The notes beneath the pieces are model-generated. The model did no database searches and had not been told where the DNA came from. It saw only the letters and a program-made list of their open reading frames with translations. Of a stretch of 64,000 nt of DNA, positions 13,206 through 24,617 are shown piece after piece. The number at the start of each line of letters is the position of its first letter. Position 1 is the stretch's first letter. Source of the stretch: Linyphia triangularis (Eukaryota; Arthropoda; Arachnida; Araneae; Linyphiidae); assembly GCA_963978545.1 (NCBI GenBank), contig OZ021727.1, positions 21,855,943 through 21,919,942 on the forward strand. Direction: 5' to 3'. A program made the translations under genes and the position numbers.

Positions 13206-14215
13206 AACAGGATATTTTTAAATAGTGTAACAATTGTTTCATTTTAATGTAGTTATTTATACATTAAGCTTTATTATTTGTTGCGTGCTAATATCTCACC
13301 TAAACGTCACAATGGAGGAAACTTTCCTTCTATATAATAAAATTACGGAAATCATAATATAAGATAATCATATAATCACATGTAGCAGAAATTATTTTCC
13401 GTAAAATTTATTTTAAAAAAATCATCACAATTAAAGTTTATAGATAGACATTTACAAGTATAATAAAAAAAAAAAAAAAAAAAATAGCGTCAAATCTTTG
13501 TAACATTTTAAATTGATTTTAAGACGACATCAATTAAAAACTAAATGCGATATTAAATTTGCATTAATATAAAACCTAAATGTTTGTTTACATGTAAAAT
13601 TCATATGCATAACTGAAAAATACTGAAAAACAATACATAAAAAATTTTGATTTCCATTCAAAAAAGAAAAATTTAAATGATCCGTTCAAACTGAAATTTA
13701 ATAGTTTTTGTACTGGAAGAAATGTTACAAAGCATAAGCAAGTAATCCTACTTGGAAATATAGACCCAAACTAATTTAACATAACCTTAAAATATTAACT
13801 CCCTACCATTAAAGTAATTGCATACAACTAAAATACTTTCGAAATTTTGCTTACTTTAAGTAAATATAGCCAAACTCTTGACGATTCCTTAGCAACATTC
13901 TGTTTACATTCATTCAGTTAAATTCCGCCACATTTTATCAGTAACTATACTTAAAGTTGTCTTTTAAAGAGATACGGGAGAACGGAATAGTTCATTCCGA
14001 TAGAAACTATCTGCTCAACACCGTTTAGTTGAACGTGTTGCCTAGATACAACTAACTTCGAAATTCTATTCATTCGGTTCCAATTTAATTCTAATAACAG
14101 TTTCGGATAGTTCTATTTGCAGTTTGTAATTGGAACTATATAATAGGGTAAATTGAATCGAACACAACTTCCATTTCTATTAAGCATGCGTTCACCATGT
14201 GTTTCCATATTTTGG
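13206..14215. other. Nothing recognised apart from the poly-A at 13465
   Basis: AT-rich; no coding signal. Confidence 0.4.
13465..13484 (+). repeat. Poly-A tract
   Basis: 20 A; no LINE or SINE body recognised next to it. Confidence 0.9.
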
Positions 14216-14398
14216 CTTAGTTGTTTGGTTGGTTTGTACGCTTAATAACCTAAATTTACGAACAATGACGACTAAGCAGACTGTGTCCTACAGATTAATT
14301 TGTATTCTGAACCACAATAAACAACCATGCCTAATCCAGGATTTGAACCCGGTACCTTTGGCATGCGAGGCCAGAGCTCTAACTCGACAGCTTTAAGT
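14216..14398 (-). mobile_element. Older tRNA-derived SINE, probably a related family
   Basis: Read on the minus strand it shows an A-box-like AGTTAGAGC, a B-box GGTTCAAATCC, an acceptor-like TTAGGCA followed by TGGTTGTTTAT, and an AACCAACCAAAC tail. The same order, junction and tail style are seen in the SINEs at 17.0 and 30.0 kb, but the body is different or much diverged. No target duplication recognised. Confidence 0.6.
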
Positions 14399-14453
14399 GT
14401 ACTTCATACTTAGGAAAAATTTTCTCCTAATCATATTTTTTTTTTTAACAATG

Positions 14454-14672
14454 AGGGTCTGAGAAGCAAAGGGATCCAAGTGACTTTTCTTAACTTTTGA
14501 GGAAATACATTTTACATTAAATTTGTAGGAAAACTATTTGTTGTTCAAATACTAACCTCTGGGATGAAGATATCACTAGTTTTCATAGAATTTAATATAA
14601 ATAAGAAATTTTGAAGTGTATTTTCTCAAAAGTTAAGAAAAATCACTTAGACCCCTTTGCTTCTCAGCCCCT
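14454..14672. mobile_element. MITE with about 55-bp inverted repeats
   Basis: Left end GTCTGAGAAGCAAAGGGATC and the reverse complement of the right end GGCTGAGAAGCAAAGGGGTC stay alignable for about 55 bases, through AACTTTTGAGGAAATACA / AACTTTTGAGAAAATACA. Short spacer, no coding frame. Target duplication not clear. Confidence 0.85.
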
Positions 14673-14829
14673 ATAATATTCTCTTTGTGTTCAGTTCATT
14701 ATTGAAAAAAAAAATTAATGTTACATGAGAAGTAATAGCCATGATAATTTATAAATTTTGTGTTTTAGAAGTATTCCACAGCTTTTTCTTTGCTTAAATA
14801 CTTACATATATATTTTTTTTTTGTTGTTT

Positions 14830-15690
14830 TTTTTGTTTTTTTTACAAGAATAAAGATTGTAATATAGAGAGTAAATGCTGAAACTAACGAAATTCCTAAA
14901 CATATTTTGTACAGTGAGCCTATAGTAAACAAATCACGTTTTGTTTATTAGTTTGTATAGGAAACCTGGACTTAGGGTGCTTGGTAGCATTTAGCAGACT
15001 TTAACTAATTTCTCTTGTTTAAACATGAACAAGATTATTCTTTTAACCTAAGCAGTACCATGAGTATCTAAATCTTCTTTTTTATATTACTACTTTCCTT
15101 TTTATCTTGATTTTATTAAAGTAATGTTTTTTTTTTTTTTCTAAAGATATGTATTTTCTTTCCTATGCTAGACAAAATATTAAAGTAACTTTTTCTTTCT
15201 AAGTTTTGTTGAACACATTTCTAAAATTGAATTTCATATAAGAGTATGTTATTTGAAAATATCTTAAGAGTAAGTAACTTAGGGGTTTGGTGAGATTTTT
15301 AAGTGCTTTTACAATAGTATTTCATGGTATTTCTTCTTTTTTCTTTTCATAAGTTCTTATTAAAATGTTTATAAAATATACTTACAAAATATAAATATAG
15401 GGGGTAAATTGTTGAAAAGAGCGAAACCCTTCTTAAACTTAGTGAGCCAATAGTCTAGAAATAATGCTTGTTTTATTACTTGTATGGAAAACCTGCACTT
15501 TAGGATGCTTGCGGGAAGTATACTTTTACTAATTTTCTTGGTTTAAACAAGAACAAGTTTATCCTTTTAAACTAAGAATTTAAAAATATATCTTAATCCC
15601 AGTCTTGTTTTACTTAAGTATTTATTTTTATTTTAGCTTGATATTTTAATCGTAGTTCTAAAAAGATACTTCAATGTAACCAAAAATAGA
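14830..15690 (+). repeat. Diverged tandem duplication, about 530-bp period
   Basis: GTGAGCCTATAGTAAACAAA / GTGAGCCAATAGTCTAGAAA, TTGTATAGGAAACCTG / TTGTATGGAAAACCTG, and GTTTAAACATGAACAAG / GTTTAAACAAGAACAAG. The intervening part (15110-15370) also resembles 12395-12670. Confidence 0.7.
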
Positions 15691-15769
15691 ATGCAACATT
15701 TGTAACTTATATATCGCAAATGTGTCTATCATCTATATATCAAATAATTTGATATAAGAGTAATAAAAA

Positions 15770-15873
15770 TAAAATAATTCTTCTCAATTGTTCATATGTC
15801 GTCATAGAAATGTAATTGCATCCAAAAAGAATTTCTAATGACAAGAAAAAAATTAATTTCTTTCACGTATATT
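15770..15873 (+). repeat. Left member of a direct repeat flanking family A copy 3
   Basis: ATTCTTCTCAATTGTTCATA, GTCATAGAAATGTAATTGCA and AAAAAGAATTTCTAATG match 16411-16516 in order, with scattered mismatches. Confidence 0.8.
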
Positions 15874-16410
15874 ATAACCCATAAAGACAAAGTTTTTAAT
15901 ATAAATCTTTTTTAGTCATTGCCAATTTTTATATTCATTAACACAGCACCGTTTCTGTAAACAATGTGCTTGGTGTTTACATCAAAATTTAAATATCAAA
16001 AAAATATATCAACAAAAAGAGTGACAAACTACGATTCAAGATTTATTTATTAAAAATGAGCGGGAATGCATGCACTCACATCCAAATATCTTTAATTTAT
16101 TCTGATTAAAACAATTTTACTATTTAATTATTAAAACAATTTTGGCAGAAAGAAAAATTTCTTCAATGACCGGTTAAAAACTATTTTAGCAAGATTGGAT
16201 GACGAAAGTTGGTTTATTAGTAGTCCGTAAAAGCAATATTTTAGTGACCACAATTTGATAGAATGCATTGCCATCGGCATCAAATCTATCTGCCAAGTTT
16301 CAGACTGATTGAATGACGGCAAGGGGGTTAATTAGGCTCCCGTAGATTTGCCCGCCATTGACAAACATAACCACAAACACACAAAATCGAAGTTAATGTA
16401 AAGGATTTAA
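15874..16410 (+). repeat. Family A repeat, copy 3, complete
   Basis: Runs from CAAAGTTTTTAATATAAATC to CGAAGTTAATGTAAAGGATT with both internal blocks. Flanked by roughly 105-bp direct repeats (separate entry). Confidence 0.88.
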
Positions 16411-16516
16411 CAATAAAATCATTCTTCTCACTTGTTTATCTGCCGTCATAGAAAAGTAATTGCATCAAAAAAAGAATTTCCAATGTCAACAAAATAATAA
16501 ATTCGTTGACGTATAA
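16411..16516 (+). repeat. Right member of a direct repeat flanking family A copy 3
   Basis: Partner of 15770-15873: ATTCTTCTCACTTGTTTATC, GTCATAGAAAAGTAATTGCA, AAAAAGAATTTCCAATG. Confidence 0.8.
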
Positions 16517-17017
16517 AACGATTGTGTTTTAAAATGTCAAAAAGATTAGATCCCGCATTATTGGGAAGGGAGTATTGATTTTAAAAGCAGTTATTGGTTT
16601 GCCATGCTGATGAAAGAATTCCGGCATGTATGTAAGCAGCTCGGTATTTTTAATCAAAGTGTCAAACATGAAGCTACAAGTAGATGAAAAAGGAGGTAAA
16701 CGCCAATTACTTTTATAAGAGAATACTTTAAAAATGGAAACTTTAATTCCTAATGGGGGTCTAGAACTGGAATATATCTAAATAAAATAAGATAAAAATT
16801 TAGTGTTTATCATTATTAGAACTTGAAATATTCAAGTTTTTTGTTGCATGACAATTGTATCTCGGACATGCTATCTTGAAGGTTTGAAACCGTTTTGCTC
16901 GGTGATAGCATTTTGTCCCTTTTTTGATTTTAAATGGATATAACTTAAAAACTGCTTGTTATATATAGATGAAAATTTCCACAGTTATATTTCATATATA
17001 TTTCTTCATGAATTATG

Positions 17018-17194
17018 GCCGACAATACGGTATAGTAGTTATCGTGCTAGCTTCTAGACCACGAGGTTGCGGGTTCGAGTCCCGTGTCGGGCATGGGTGC
17101 TTGTAAATGTATGTTAGCTAGTCTAATGACGAATGTTTCGGCGCATTATAGACCTAGTAGTGCTGACGGCGCCAGATAATCTGAAAACAATCAA
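17018..17194 (+). mobile_element. tRNA-derived SINE, copy 1
   Basis: The 5' 75 bases resemble a tRNA: GCCGACA pairs with TGTCGGG at six of seven positions, and GGTTCGAGTCCC is a perfect B-box and T-arm. The body (GTATGTTAGCTAGTCTAATG .. GACGGCGCCAGATAATCTGA) follows, then a short CAATCAA tail. Flanked by a perfect 15-bp target duplication TCTTCATGAATTATG at 17003-17017 and 17195-17209, which fixes both ends. Confidence 0.93.
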
Positions 17195-17559
17195 TCTTCA
17201 TGAATTATGTATTTTGGCTTAACTTTTTTTTTTTTTCTTTTTTTTTTTTTAAGTTTTTGTAACTTAGCATACTATGGGTTTTATATAGTTTTTGCAGAAA
17301 AATATACTTTTTAATTTTTATTCTAAATATTTTAGTGAAAAATCCTGAATACAGTTTGTGATACGAATTATAAGAGGTAATTTAAGGCAAAAATTAAGTG
17401 ATTTGTTAAAAAAGTTTTTTAAAAATATCAAATTTAAGAACTGTCAAAAGTTTGAAGTTTTTAATTTAAAAATATATTTTTTTAAATTTGAAAACTTAAA
17501 ATAGTTTTTTGAGTTTCAAAGCATAATACAGACATACATAAAAAAATTCAGATAAATAA

Positions 17560-17605
17560 TTCCAAAATTAAAGATTTTAGAATTTTGAGTCCGAACCCCC
17601 TTAAG
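17560..17605. repeat. Solitary end resembling the 45030-45312 MITE
   Basis: TTTAGAATTTTGAGTCCGAA then CCCCCTTAAG resembles the reversed terminus of the intron-1 MITE (GTTTTAGAACGTC / GACTCCCCTTAA). No partner end found upstream. Confidence 0.35.
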
Positions 17606-18559
17606 AATGGAAAGAATAAAAGAATCCTTAAGTGGTACCCTAAAATTTATATAAAAAAAATCGATTTTGAGTTTATTTTTTTATTAAGATTTAAATTATT
17701 CCCTTTAAACTGATAACTTATTGAGAAATAATTTTAAAAAATTGGAGATAAAATTCGGAATCATTAGTGTAGGTAAGGTTTTCTTTAAAATGCGTTTGTC
17801 TCAAAACTACATCTTTCGTTACTCTAGTACTCTTTTCTCAGACATTGCTCAAACGTTCTACTCAAAATTTTTATCGCATATTTCTTTTATGTACCTCTAT
17901 ATATACTTAATTGTGATTTTGTTTCCATTTTTAAAATATTTCTTATTCTGGCTTTTTTCGTCAAAAAAAAAACATGTGATTTTTAGAAAATTTGAGCTAC
18001 TTTCACGGCAATTCATCAAAAAAATTAAATGAATTACAATTAAAAACAAACTTCAGTGTCTGCTAAAAATACTGAAAAAAATGTAGGCTTCTATATCAAG
18101 TACTTTCTGAAAAAAATGGTACACGAGTAATGGAAAATGTAGTTTTGGTTCAGGGAATGGGCGAAATTCTACAGCTGTTTTCCCTGAAATAATTTTTGAA
18201 TTATATTTTTAATTCAAATATATAATTTTTTTTAATTATTTTTTATTCATTTGTTTTAAATAGGTTATAACCTATCATCCTAATAAAAATTTTGTATTTT
18301 AATTTTTTTTATAAATTTAAAAATGTTGTGTATTGCTGAAAAACTGAGGATCAAATGACACATATATACATGCATAACCACCAGTGGGTTAAAGAAAACT
18401 TTACTTACCCTAATGGTTCCAAATTTTATCGAATAAATACTTCTAAATGAGGTATTATTACAAATGAGGTATCATTTTAAAGGTAAGATTATAAAGTTTA
18501 ATAAGCAATAATTAAATCAAAATCAATTTTTTTATAAATTTTAGGGTACCAATTTTTGG

Positions 18560-18630
18560 GCTTTCTGTCTTTCACAGTTGCTCAATTATGTCATTACAAA
18601 GTTAAGGGTTCATCCTGGAAGACTTTGAAT
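18560..18630. repeat. Solitary end related to the 8984-10180 transposon
   Basis: Minus strand GGATGAACCCTTAACTTTGT then AATGACATAATT resembles the terminal core CGTAACTTTGAAATGACATAA of the element at 9 kb. No partner end found. Confidence 0.45.
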
Positions 18631-18960
18631 CTCTATTCACAAATTTCCAGTCTGTGATGTTGACTTTCCAGTAAGTCCTTAAATGTAACTTTACAATTGG
18701 TGGTAGGGAAATTTGAACTTCGTTTTTTACTCGTAATCATCATTTGCAATTATGAATAACAATTTTATGATGATATATTCCTAGCTATTTTACTTCGCAT
18801 GTGATTATTGATTAGAACATAATAGAAGTTTATTGAATATTTGTCTTTACAATATGTTATCATACGAATAAAAATAGGTAAAATAATATTAACCTATCCT
18901 AACTTTTTTTCATGAGTATTTTGAGAAATACGAACAGTTAAGGATCAAATACAAATAGTA

Positions 18961-18990
18961 CACTATCTGGCCAAAAGTATCCGGACACCC
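18961..18990 (+). repeat. Tc1 element inverted repeat (3' end relative to transposase)
   Basis: Thirty bases identical to the reverse complement of 20161-20190; the match stops at base 31. Confidence 0.95.
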
Positions 18991-19024
18991 AGTAATATGG
19001 ACTTAGAGGGTCCTGAGGCATATA

Positions 19025-20056
19025 TTAATATGATGTTGGTCCCCCTTTTGCATCGATGACAGCCTGCACACTTTTGGGAAGACTTTCCACCAATTTTTGA
19101 TAGGGGACCATAGGAATTGCCTTCCAGGCGTTCATAACAGCTGAAGTGAGTGCTTGCAGTGAAAATGGTCGATTTGGCTGGCTACGTAATCTGCGCTCTA
19201 ATTCGTCCCAAAGGTGTTCTATGGGATTTAGATCGGGGCTCTGAGAAGGACAGTCCAGTTTTTGAACACTCATTTCGTCAAACCACGTCTGTGCAAGCCT
19301 CGATGTGTGAATGGAGCAGTTATCCTGCTGGAAGAGAAATGGGCCTTCCCCAAAATATTGCCATAGAGTTGGGAGTGCAGCATTGTCCAGAATGTCCACA
19401 TACATCTCAGAGTTCATGTTTCCAACCACAGGAACTAACGGACCCAGGCCAAACCACGAGAAACACCCCCACACCATTATGCTTCCACCACCAAACTTAA
19501 CAGTCGGCACAATGCAGTCACTATAAAAACGTTCGCCGGGCATCCGCCAAACCCAGACGCGTCCATCCGACTGCCAGACTGTAAAGCGAGATTCATCACT
19601 CTAAAGAACAGTTTTCCACATGTCCACAGTCCAATGACGGTGAGCTCTACACCATTGCAATCGATGCTTCGCATTCTGTGGAGTGATGTTCGGCTTGTGA
19701 ACGGCTGCACGACCATGGAATCCCAAGTCTTTTAACTCTGGACGGACAGTCCTGCTGCTAACATTAACGCCTGATGAACTTTGGAACTCCTGAGAAATTT
19801 CCACCAAAGAGGACTTGCGATTTTGTTTCACTACCCTTTTCAGAGTTCTGCGGCTGCGTTCACCAAGTGTTTTCGGCCTACAGGTTCGTTTTTCTGCCGT
19901 TTCACTGCCTCGACGTTTCCACATCGCAATTACATCACTCACAGTGGATTTAGGCTTCTGTAGAATGTCCGCAATCTCACGAACTGATTTCCCACAAAGG
20001 TTGCATCCCACTATTCTGCCACGATCAAACTCACTAAGCTCCTTTGACTTACTCAT
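19025..20056 (-). pseudogene. Tc1-type DD34E transposase, one internal stop
   Basis: One continuous frame of 343 codons, the normal Tc1 transposase length, starting at MSKSKELSEFDRGRIVG. Residues about 5-55 form the first helix-turn-helix (GKSVREIADILQKPKSTVSDV) and about 70-115 the second. The catalytic triad is visible: Asp154 in SDESRF, Asp245 in [11 protein letters not shown] and Glu280 in [13 protein letters not shown], with 34 residues between the last two (DD34E). Codon 152, just before SDESRF, is TAG (plus-strand CTA at 19601-19603), where a Trp is usual in this family, so a single G-to-A change would explain it. No frameshift is visible. The in-frame ATG eight codons upstream is possible but the start used here fits the family better. 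Inactive as read, unless the stop is a sequencing artefact. Confidence 0.93.
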
Positions 20057-20160
20057 TGCCTCACAAACGCATAAATACAATCTGACAAACCACTACCATC
20101 ACTTTTATAGTTTTCAATTACGTATCAAATTGCGTCACTCGCCAGAACCACTTTTTTAAG

Positions 20161-20190
20161 GGGTGTCCGGATACTTTTGGCCAGATAGTG
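20161..20190 (-). repeat. Tc1 element inverted repeat (5' end relative to transposase)
   Basis: Partner of 18961-18990; lies about 105 bases upstream of the transposase start codon. Confidence 0.95.
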
Positions 20191-20192
20191 TA

Positions 20193-21355
20193 ACACCTAG
20201 TTATTTGATTGCTTGAATCACAACTTCGTTTATCTTTAAGCACTGAATTTATCTTTATTTTATTTTTTTTTTAATTTTCATTTAAATTAACTTTTAAAGT
20301 TTATTAATAACGTAATATTCAAGCGACTAGAGAGGAAACATAGACATCTACTTAATATCAGTGCCTCCCACGAAATTATGAATTGCCCATTATGTATTCT
20401 CTACCCTAAAATATGTTAAGGAATAAGCTACTTTTTATAATTGCTTATTATTAGCATGGTTATTATTATATATTATAGCTTATTATTAGTATACCTTAAT
20501 TAACTCACTTCTCTATATCTGATATTTAGTAATTTTCTACATATAAACATTATTAGTATTTTATTTTATTTTCGAATATTTGCTTAAAACGTTAACATTT
20601 CTATCTTCCCGAGAGTTCTTTTTTTCTTTAGAATATTTTGTAAATAATTTACTACTTCGTACTCTACAATGAAAAGTTTAAAGCGTTAAAACGGCTTATG
20701 AAACTTAACATTTGATCCACTTATTATTCCACTGGAAAAATGTCAATGTTTAAAAGAGCTAAAATGAAATAATATCCAAGACTTTAAATTAGAAATCAAA
20801 AGCTATACTTGTGCAACATCAAACTTTTACTACCAAGAGACATACATGAATAATAAACTACAAAACTAGAGCTCAGAGAATTTCCGAGATAGTAAATTCT
20901 AATTTCATTTATGGAAATAATCGTAAATAAAATTTCCATGCAGATGATCTTAACGTCAATTAGTAAGAACTACTGAAAATGTCCTCTTTACTCTCGGGCG
21001 ATATCAATATCTCTACATTGATAGACTTCCATTCACAGAGAAAATTAAAAATGGATTTCACTTAAATGCGTCTTCATAAAACAATGATCCACAACGATAT
21101 CAGATGTAATTCTTTTTCGAAAAGAGAATGCGCATCTTATGGGAATTTCAATTATATGACAAACTACTTATTTCTTTGTTTATTTCCAGAGTGTCGATGT
21201 TTTAATAATTTTCGCGCGGATTTCTTCTGAAGGAATATCGTACTAATAAGAATTACAATAGAGCTGCCCCTAAAGCTTTACAAATCATTGGATATATCTT
21301 TCGTGAAAAATGCATAGTTTCCTTAGAAATTGTGACTGTCAGAGGAGCTTATAGT
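20193..21355. other. Nothing recognised
   Basis: AT-rich flank of the Tc1 element. Confidence 0.4.
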
Positions 21356-21600
21356 AATGATATGTAACATTTATCCCTCGTGACTTTCATTTCTCTCTGT
21401 GTAGTGTTTATTGAAACTAAATTAGTTTATACAGATCAAGCTTCTTTTTAGGAAATACTCTTGAATTCTCATACTAAAATGTATGCAATATTTACCCCTC
21501 GCGACTTTCAATGCTCATTGTGTTAAACTATATTATATTAGTTTACACGGTTTAAGCTTTTCTTTCAATAATATTCTAGAATTATAGTGCTAAAATACGG
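21356..21600 (+). repeat. Tandem duplication, about 122-bp period
   Basis: ATTTATCCCTCGTGACTTTCA / ATTTACCCCTCGCGACTTTCA, CTCTGTGTAGTGTTTATTGA-type and ATTAGTTTATACAG / ATTAGTTTACACGG, AGAATTATAGTGCTAAAAT / TGAATTCTCATACTAAAAT. Confidence 0.75.
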
Positions 21601-22584
21601 TTTTGCTCTTCATTTTCAAATTAGATATTATGTTCTATTTCTGAGAGGTATAATATTTTTTAGGTGTTTTTAATGTGCATTTTTTTTTCTTTCTATTCTA
21701 TAGTACTGGCATCTACTGTATCCACGTTATAGATTTTCAAAAAAAATATTGATCTATATTCCTTAAACTTACCAAATTTTCGCACATTATGCACATAATA
21801 GGTAATTTTACCATGTTCTGGTATAAACTATGTATAAAATACATTTATACATAGTCAATGATTTATTTCCCAACTCAACCATTCACACGAATTGATATAA
21901 AATCACCAAACTGTAACTCCTAACGACCTAAAAATATATTTCAAAGTCCATCTTTCTGGAGTAATAACACTTCCCTACTCTAAAAAACTCCCTAAATTTC
22001 CTCATCCATCCATTGGTCCCACAAATCTAACTCCGGAAAGCTCCCGACTGAATCAGTTCGCCATTTGGCTTATTTTTTTGTACTAATTCCCTTCATATAT
22101 ATATCAGTATATGTGGTATAGGATTTGTGGAAAATGTCATTAGTCTTATTGGAAGAACGTTGGGATTATGGCATTTCCTTATTACTTTTCCTCTGACCTA
22201 AATTGCACGTAGGGAAATTATTATGATGAGGCCGTTGGATTCAGTTTTACTTTTAACCCGTACTGGAAATTTCTAACTGCCTTGCATAGAAAATGGGTAT
22301 TTTTTTTTTATTATTATCGTGGTTATTCCGCTTAAATGTCTTTCACATTGAAATGTTATTGACTGAGTTTCTTTCAGTGCCTGGACTTTATTGGGAAAAA
22401 TGAGGTATCTTTCTTTTTTTAACTGTTTGAGCACATGGTATGAGACCAAATGGGTATATTTGAGTTCTTTTTTTAAGTTTGAGGTTAATGTATCAGTGGT
22501 GCTTAAATGGAAAATCGAATTTCTTTTTGGGAAATGTTTCTCAGTGGTGAGGGGGGGCAAAGGGGCAGGGGGAAGAATGTTTAA

Positions 22585-22616
<32 letters not shown>

Positions 22617-24075
22617 TTTGTAGAATAATTTTGTCATTAAAACTTTTTATCTGATTTTTGAAGACTTTTTGCATTTCTGGAAAAAAAAAATTTAATTCAT
22701 ATCAGATAAATATACTTAAATAACTATGATAATAGTTAATAATACAAAAAATTTGAAAATCTTTCGATTTCAATAATTTTTTAAGATCGGGCAAATACTT
22801 CAAACACTCTTAGAAAGATTGTAATATAAAACAGATCAGTGTCATATTTGTAACATGTGTTAATTTATCAAAGCCATCAGTGAATGTTGTCAATGTTTCT
22901 ATAGATTTATGTATTTGGTGAACAAAGACAAATGTCGTTTTTTGGTGACTGGTCTTCTTCTACATTGAACATAATATATTCGGTAGGGGGTTTCGTGTTG
23001 AAGCTGGTAAAAAACGGTCAACGAAATATATTTCTCGAGAACTTTAAATAACTCTTAAAGCAAAAAGTAACATAAATATACCTTATATTCGGCTAATAAA
23101 TAGAGCAATTCCTAAAAAATACCCCGCAAAAAAGCCATACAAAAGACACATTTATTTTTACTCCCACAAAATCACGACGAGGAAATACTGTAATAACTTA
23201 TTTAATACACGACAGAAGCAAAATAACATGTAAAATATACGATAACAGATGGCTACCCACTTTTTATGTTTATTTTATGTGACTTTTTCTTTGGGAGAGA
23301 AAATCTATTACTGTAGACACGTCATAAATTCTTTGTACTGGTTTCCGTCTTCACCGGTAGATGGAGTTAGATTCAGTCGGCTTGGGTGTTGCCACTCGTT
23401 CAATTTAATTTAGAATGATAAAGGTAGAAAAAAAATATCTACAAACGGAGAAGATTGCAGAGATTTTACCTTTCTCCGATTTTTTTTATTGCATTTTTTT
23501 TTTTTTTTCTTCGGGATTTTATGAACTTGATTTTCACGCTTTGGTTAACCAACCAAAGGAAATTTTTGCAGGCTGAGAAAAAAAATCGGAAATCCGTCAC
23601 TTTCCATAACTAATTTCCTGCTCTTTTTAAGACAACATATTATAGCTTTTAAAAGAACGAAAAGTTTCCTCTGTTAACTGTTCAATGTTCTTCGGTATGT
23701 GAAAGTCTCGCAAAAAAAATACAGAAACTTTTATATTTCGCGTCTGTCAATTATGTTAAAAAAATGGAAAATAATTTTGTTACGGTCACTGTTAAAGTGT
23801 TAACAAATAAATTTATTATTTTAAGTTTTAAAAAAAAAACAGTTATTGAACCGTTAAAGTTTATTTAAAAATGTAAATATGATGAGTCACACATCAATAA
23901 AAATAAAAGGAAATTGCGTATTAAACTACAACAAAAAAGTTTATCTTAAACGTGATAATAGTGTAAAAATTGTATTTAGGTACCTGTAATTGCATTCAAG
24001 GCCGTATACTAGACGGGATTATAGGGTCCCCCCCCCCCCCCACTTACCGAAATATTTTCCATTATATATTATACA
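21601..24075. other. Mostly unrecognised; poly-T and poly-C runs
   Basis: Contains poly-T at 22586-22613 and a 14-C run at 24028-24041. The stretch 22020-22270 is less AT-rich and unique in the window. No gene recognised. Confidence 0.4.
22586..22613 (+). repeat. Poly-T tract
   Basis: 28 T after a G-rich segment (22549-22573). Confidence 0.9.
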
Positions 24076-24079
24076 TTAA

Positions 24080-24303
24080 CCCATTAACGACGGCTGGCAA
24101 GATAACTTTTCAATCTAAATTTTAGTTTTTTTCTTTGCTTATAAATTGCGATGTGGTTTCACTTAGTGTTTCTTTAAAATTCATAAAACTAGTTTTTCAA
24201 AAAAAATCTGAAAAACTCAAAATATATCTTAAATGATCTAAATAAACAAGGTAAAAGTTAAAAACAATGACTGTTTATCCATTTCAAAGTCGTCATTAAT
24301 GGA
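24080..24303. mobile_element. TTAA-flanked MITE
   Basis: 224 bp bounded by TTAA on both sides (24076-24079 and 24304-24307). Ends CCCATTAACGACGGC and, reversed, TCCATTAATGACGAC are inverted repeats with a few mismatches. The TTAA target suggests a piggyBac-type source; non-coding. Confidence 0.7.
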
Positions 24304-24617
24304 TTAAACAACATGCATTGAATATTAGACTATTAGCGTACATAATTTCAAACATCTCAATATAGATAATAGAAATTGATTGGTTGGTTTTTAAAACTTT
24401 TCTATTTTTCGTGGAGGTTATACTTTTTTTCAAATTTTTATCCCTTTCCCCCACCCCTACACTCCTTTCCGCTCTTTCCAGAAACAAAAATCTAGTTGTT
24501 AAATCTAGCTATAGTAATTAAAAAAACATTTTTGTAATAAACAGCGTTTATGGAAACTTGCATTATTTCAGTTCTGCTGTCCTACAACGAATGTCCTCAG
24601 ATTTGGTTATTAAAGCA

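Larger units (their letters stand above)
18961..20190 (-). mobile_element. Tc1-like DNA transposon, complete with both ends
   Basis: A 1230-bp element bounded by perfect 30-bp terminal inverted repeats that begin CACTATCTGGCCAAAAGTAT, each flanked by TA (18959-18960 and 20191-20192), the Tc1/mariner target duplication. It holds one transposase frame on the minus strand. Perfect inverted repeats and a frame broken at only one codon suggest recent insertion. Confidence 0.96.

Noticed and set aside
17018..17093. Functional tRNA gene
   Set aside because: The tRNA-like part is the head of a SINE with target duplications on both sides; the acceptor stem has a mismatch and the anticodon arm does not fold well.
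19150..20159. Plus-strand frames across the Tc1 element
   Set aside because: Shadows of the minus-strand transposase frame.
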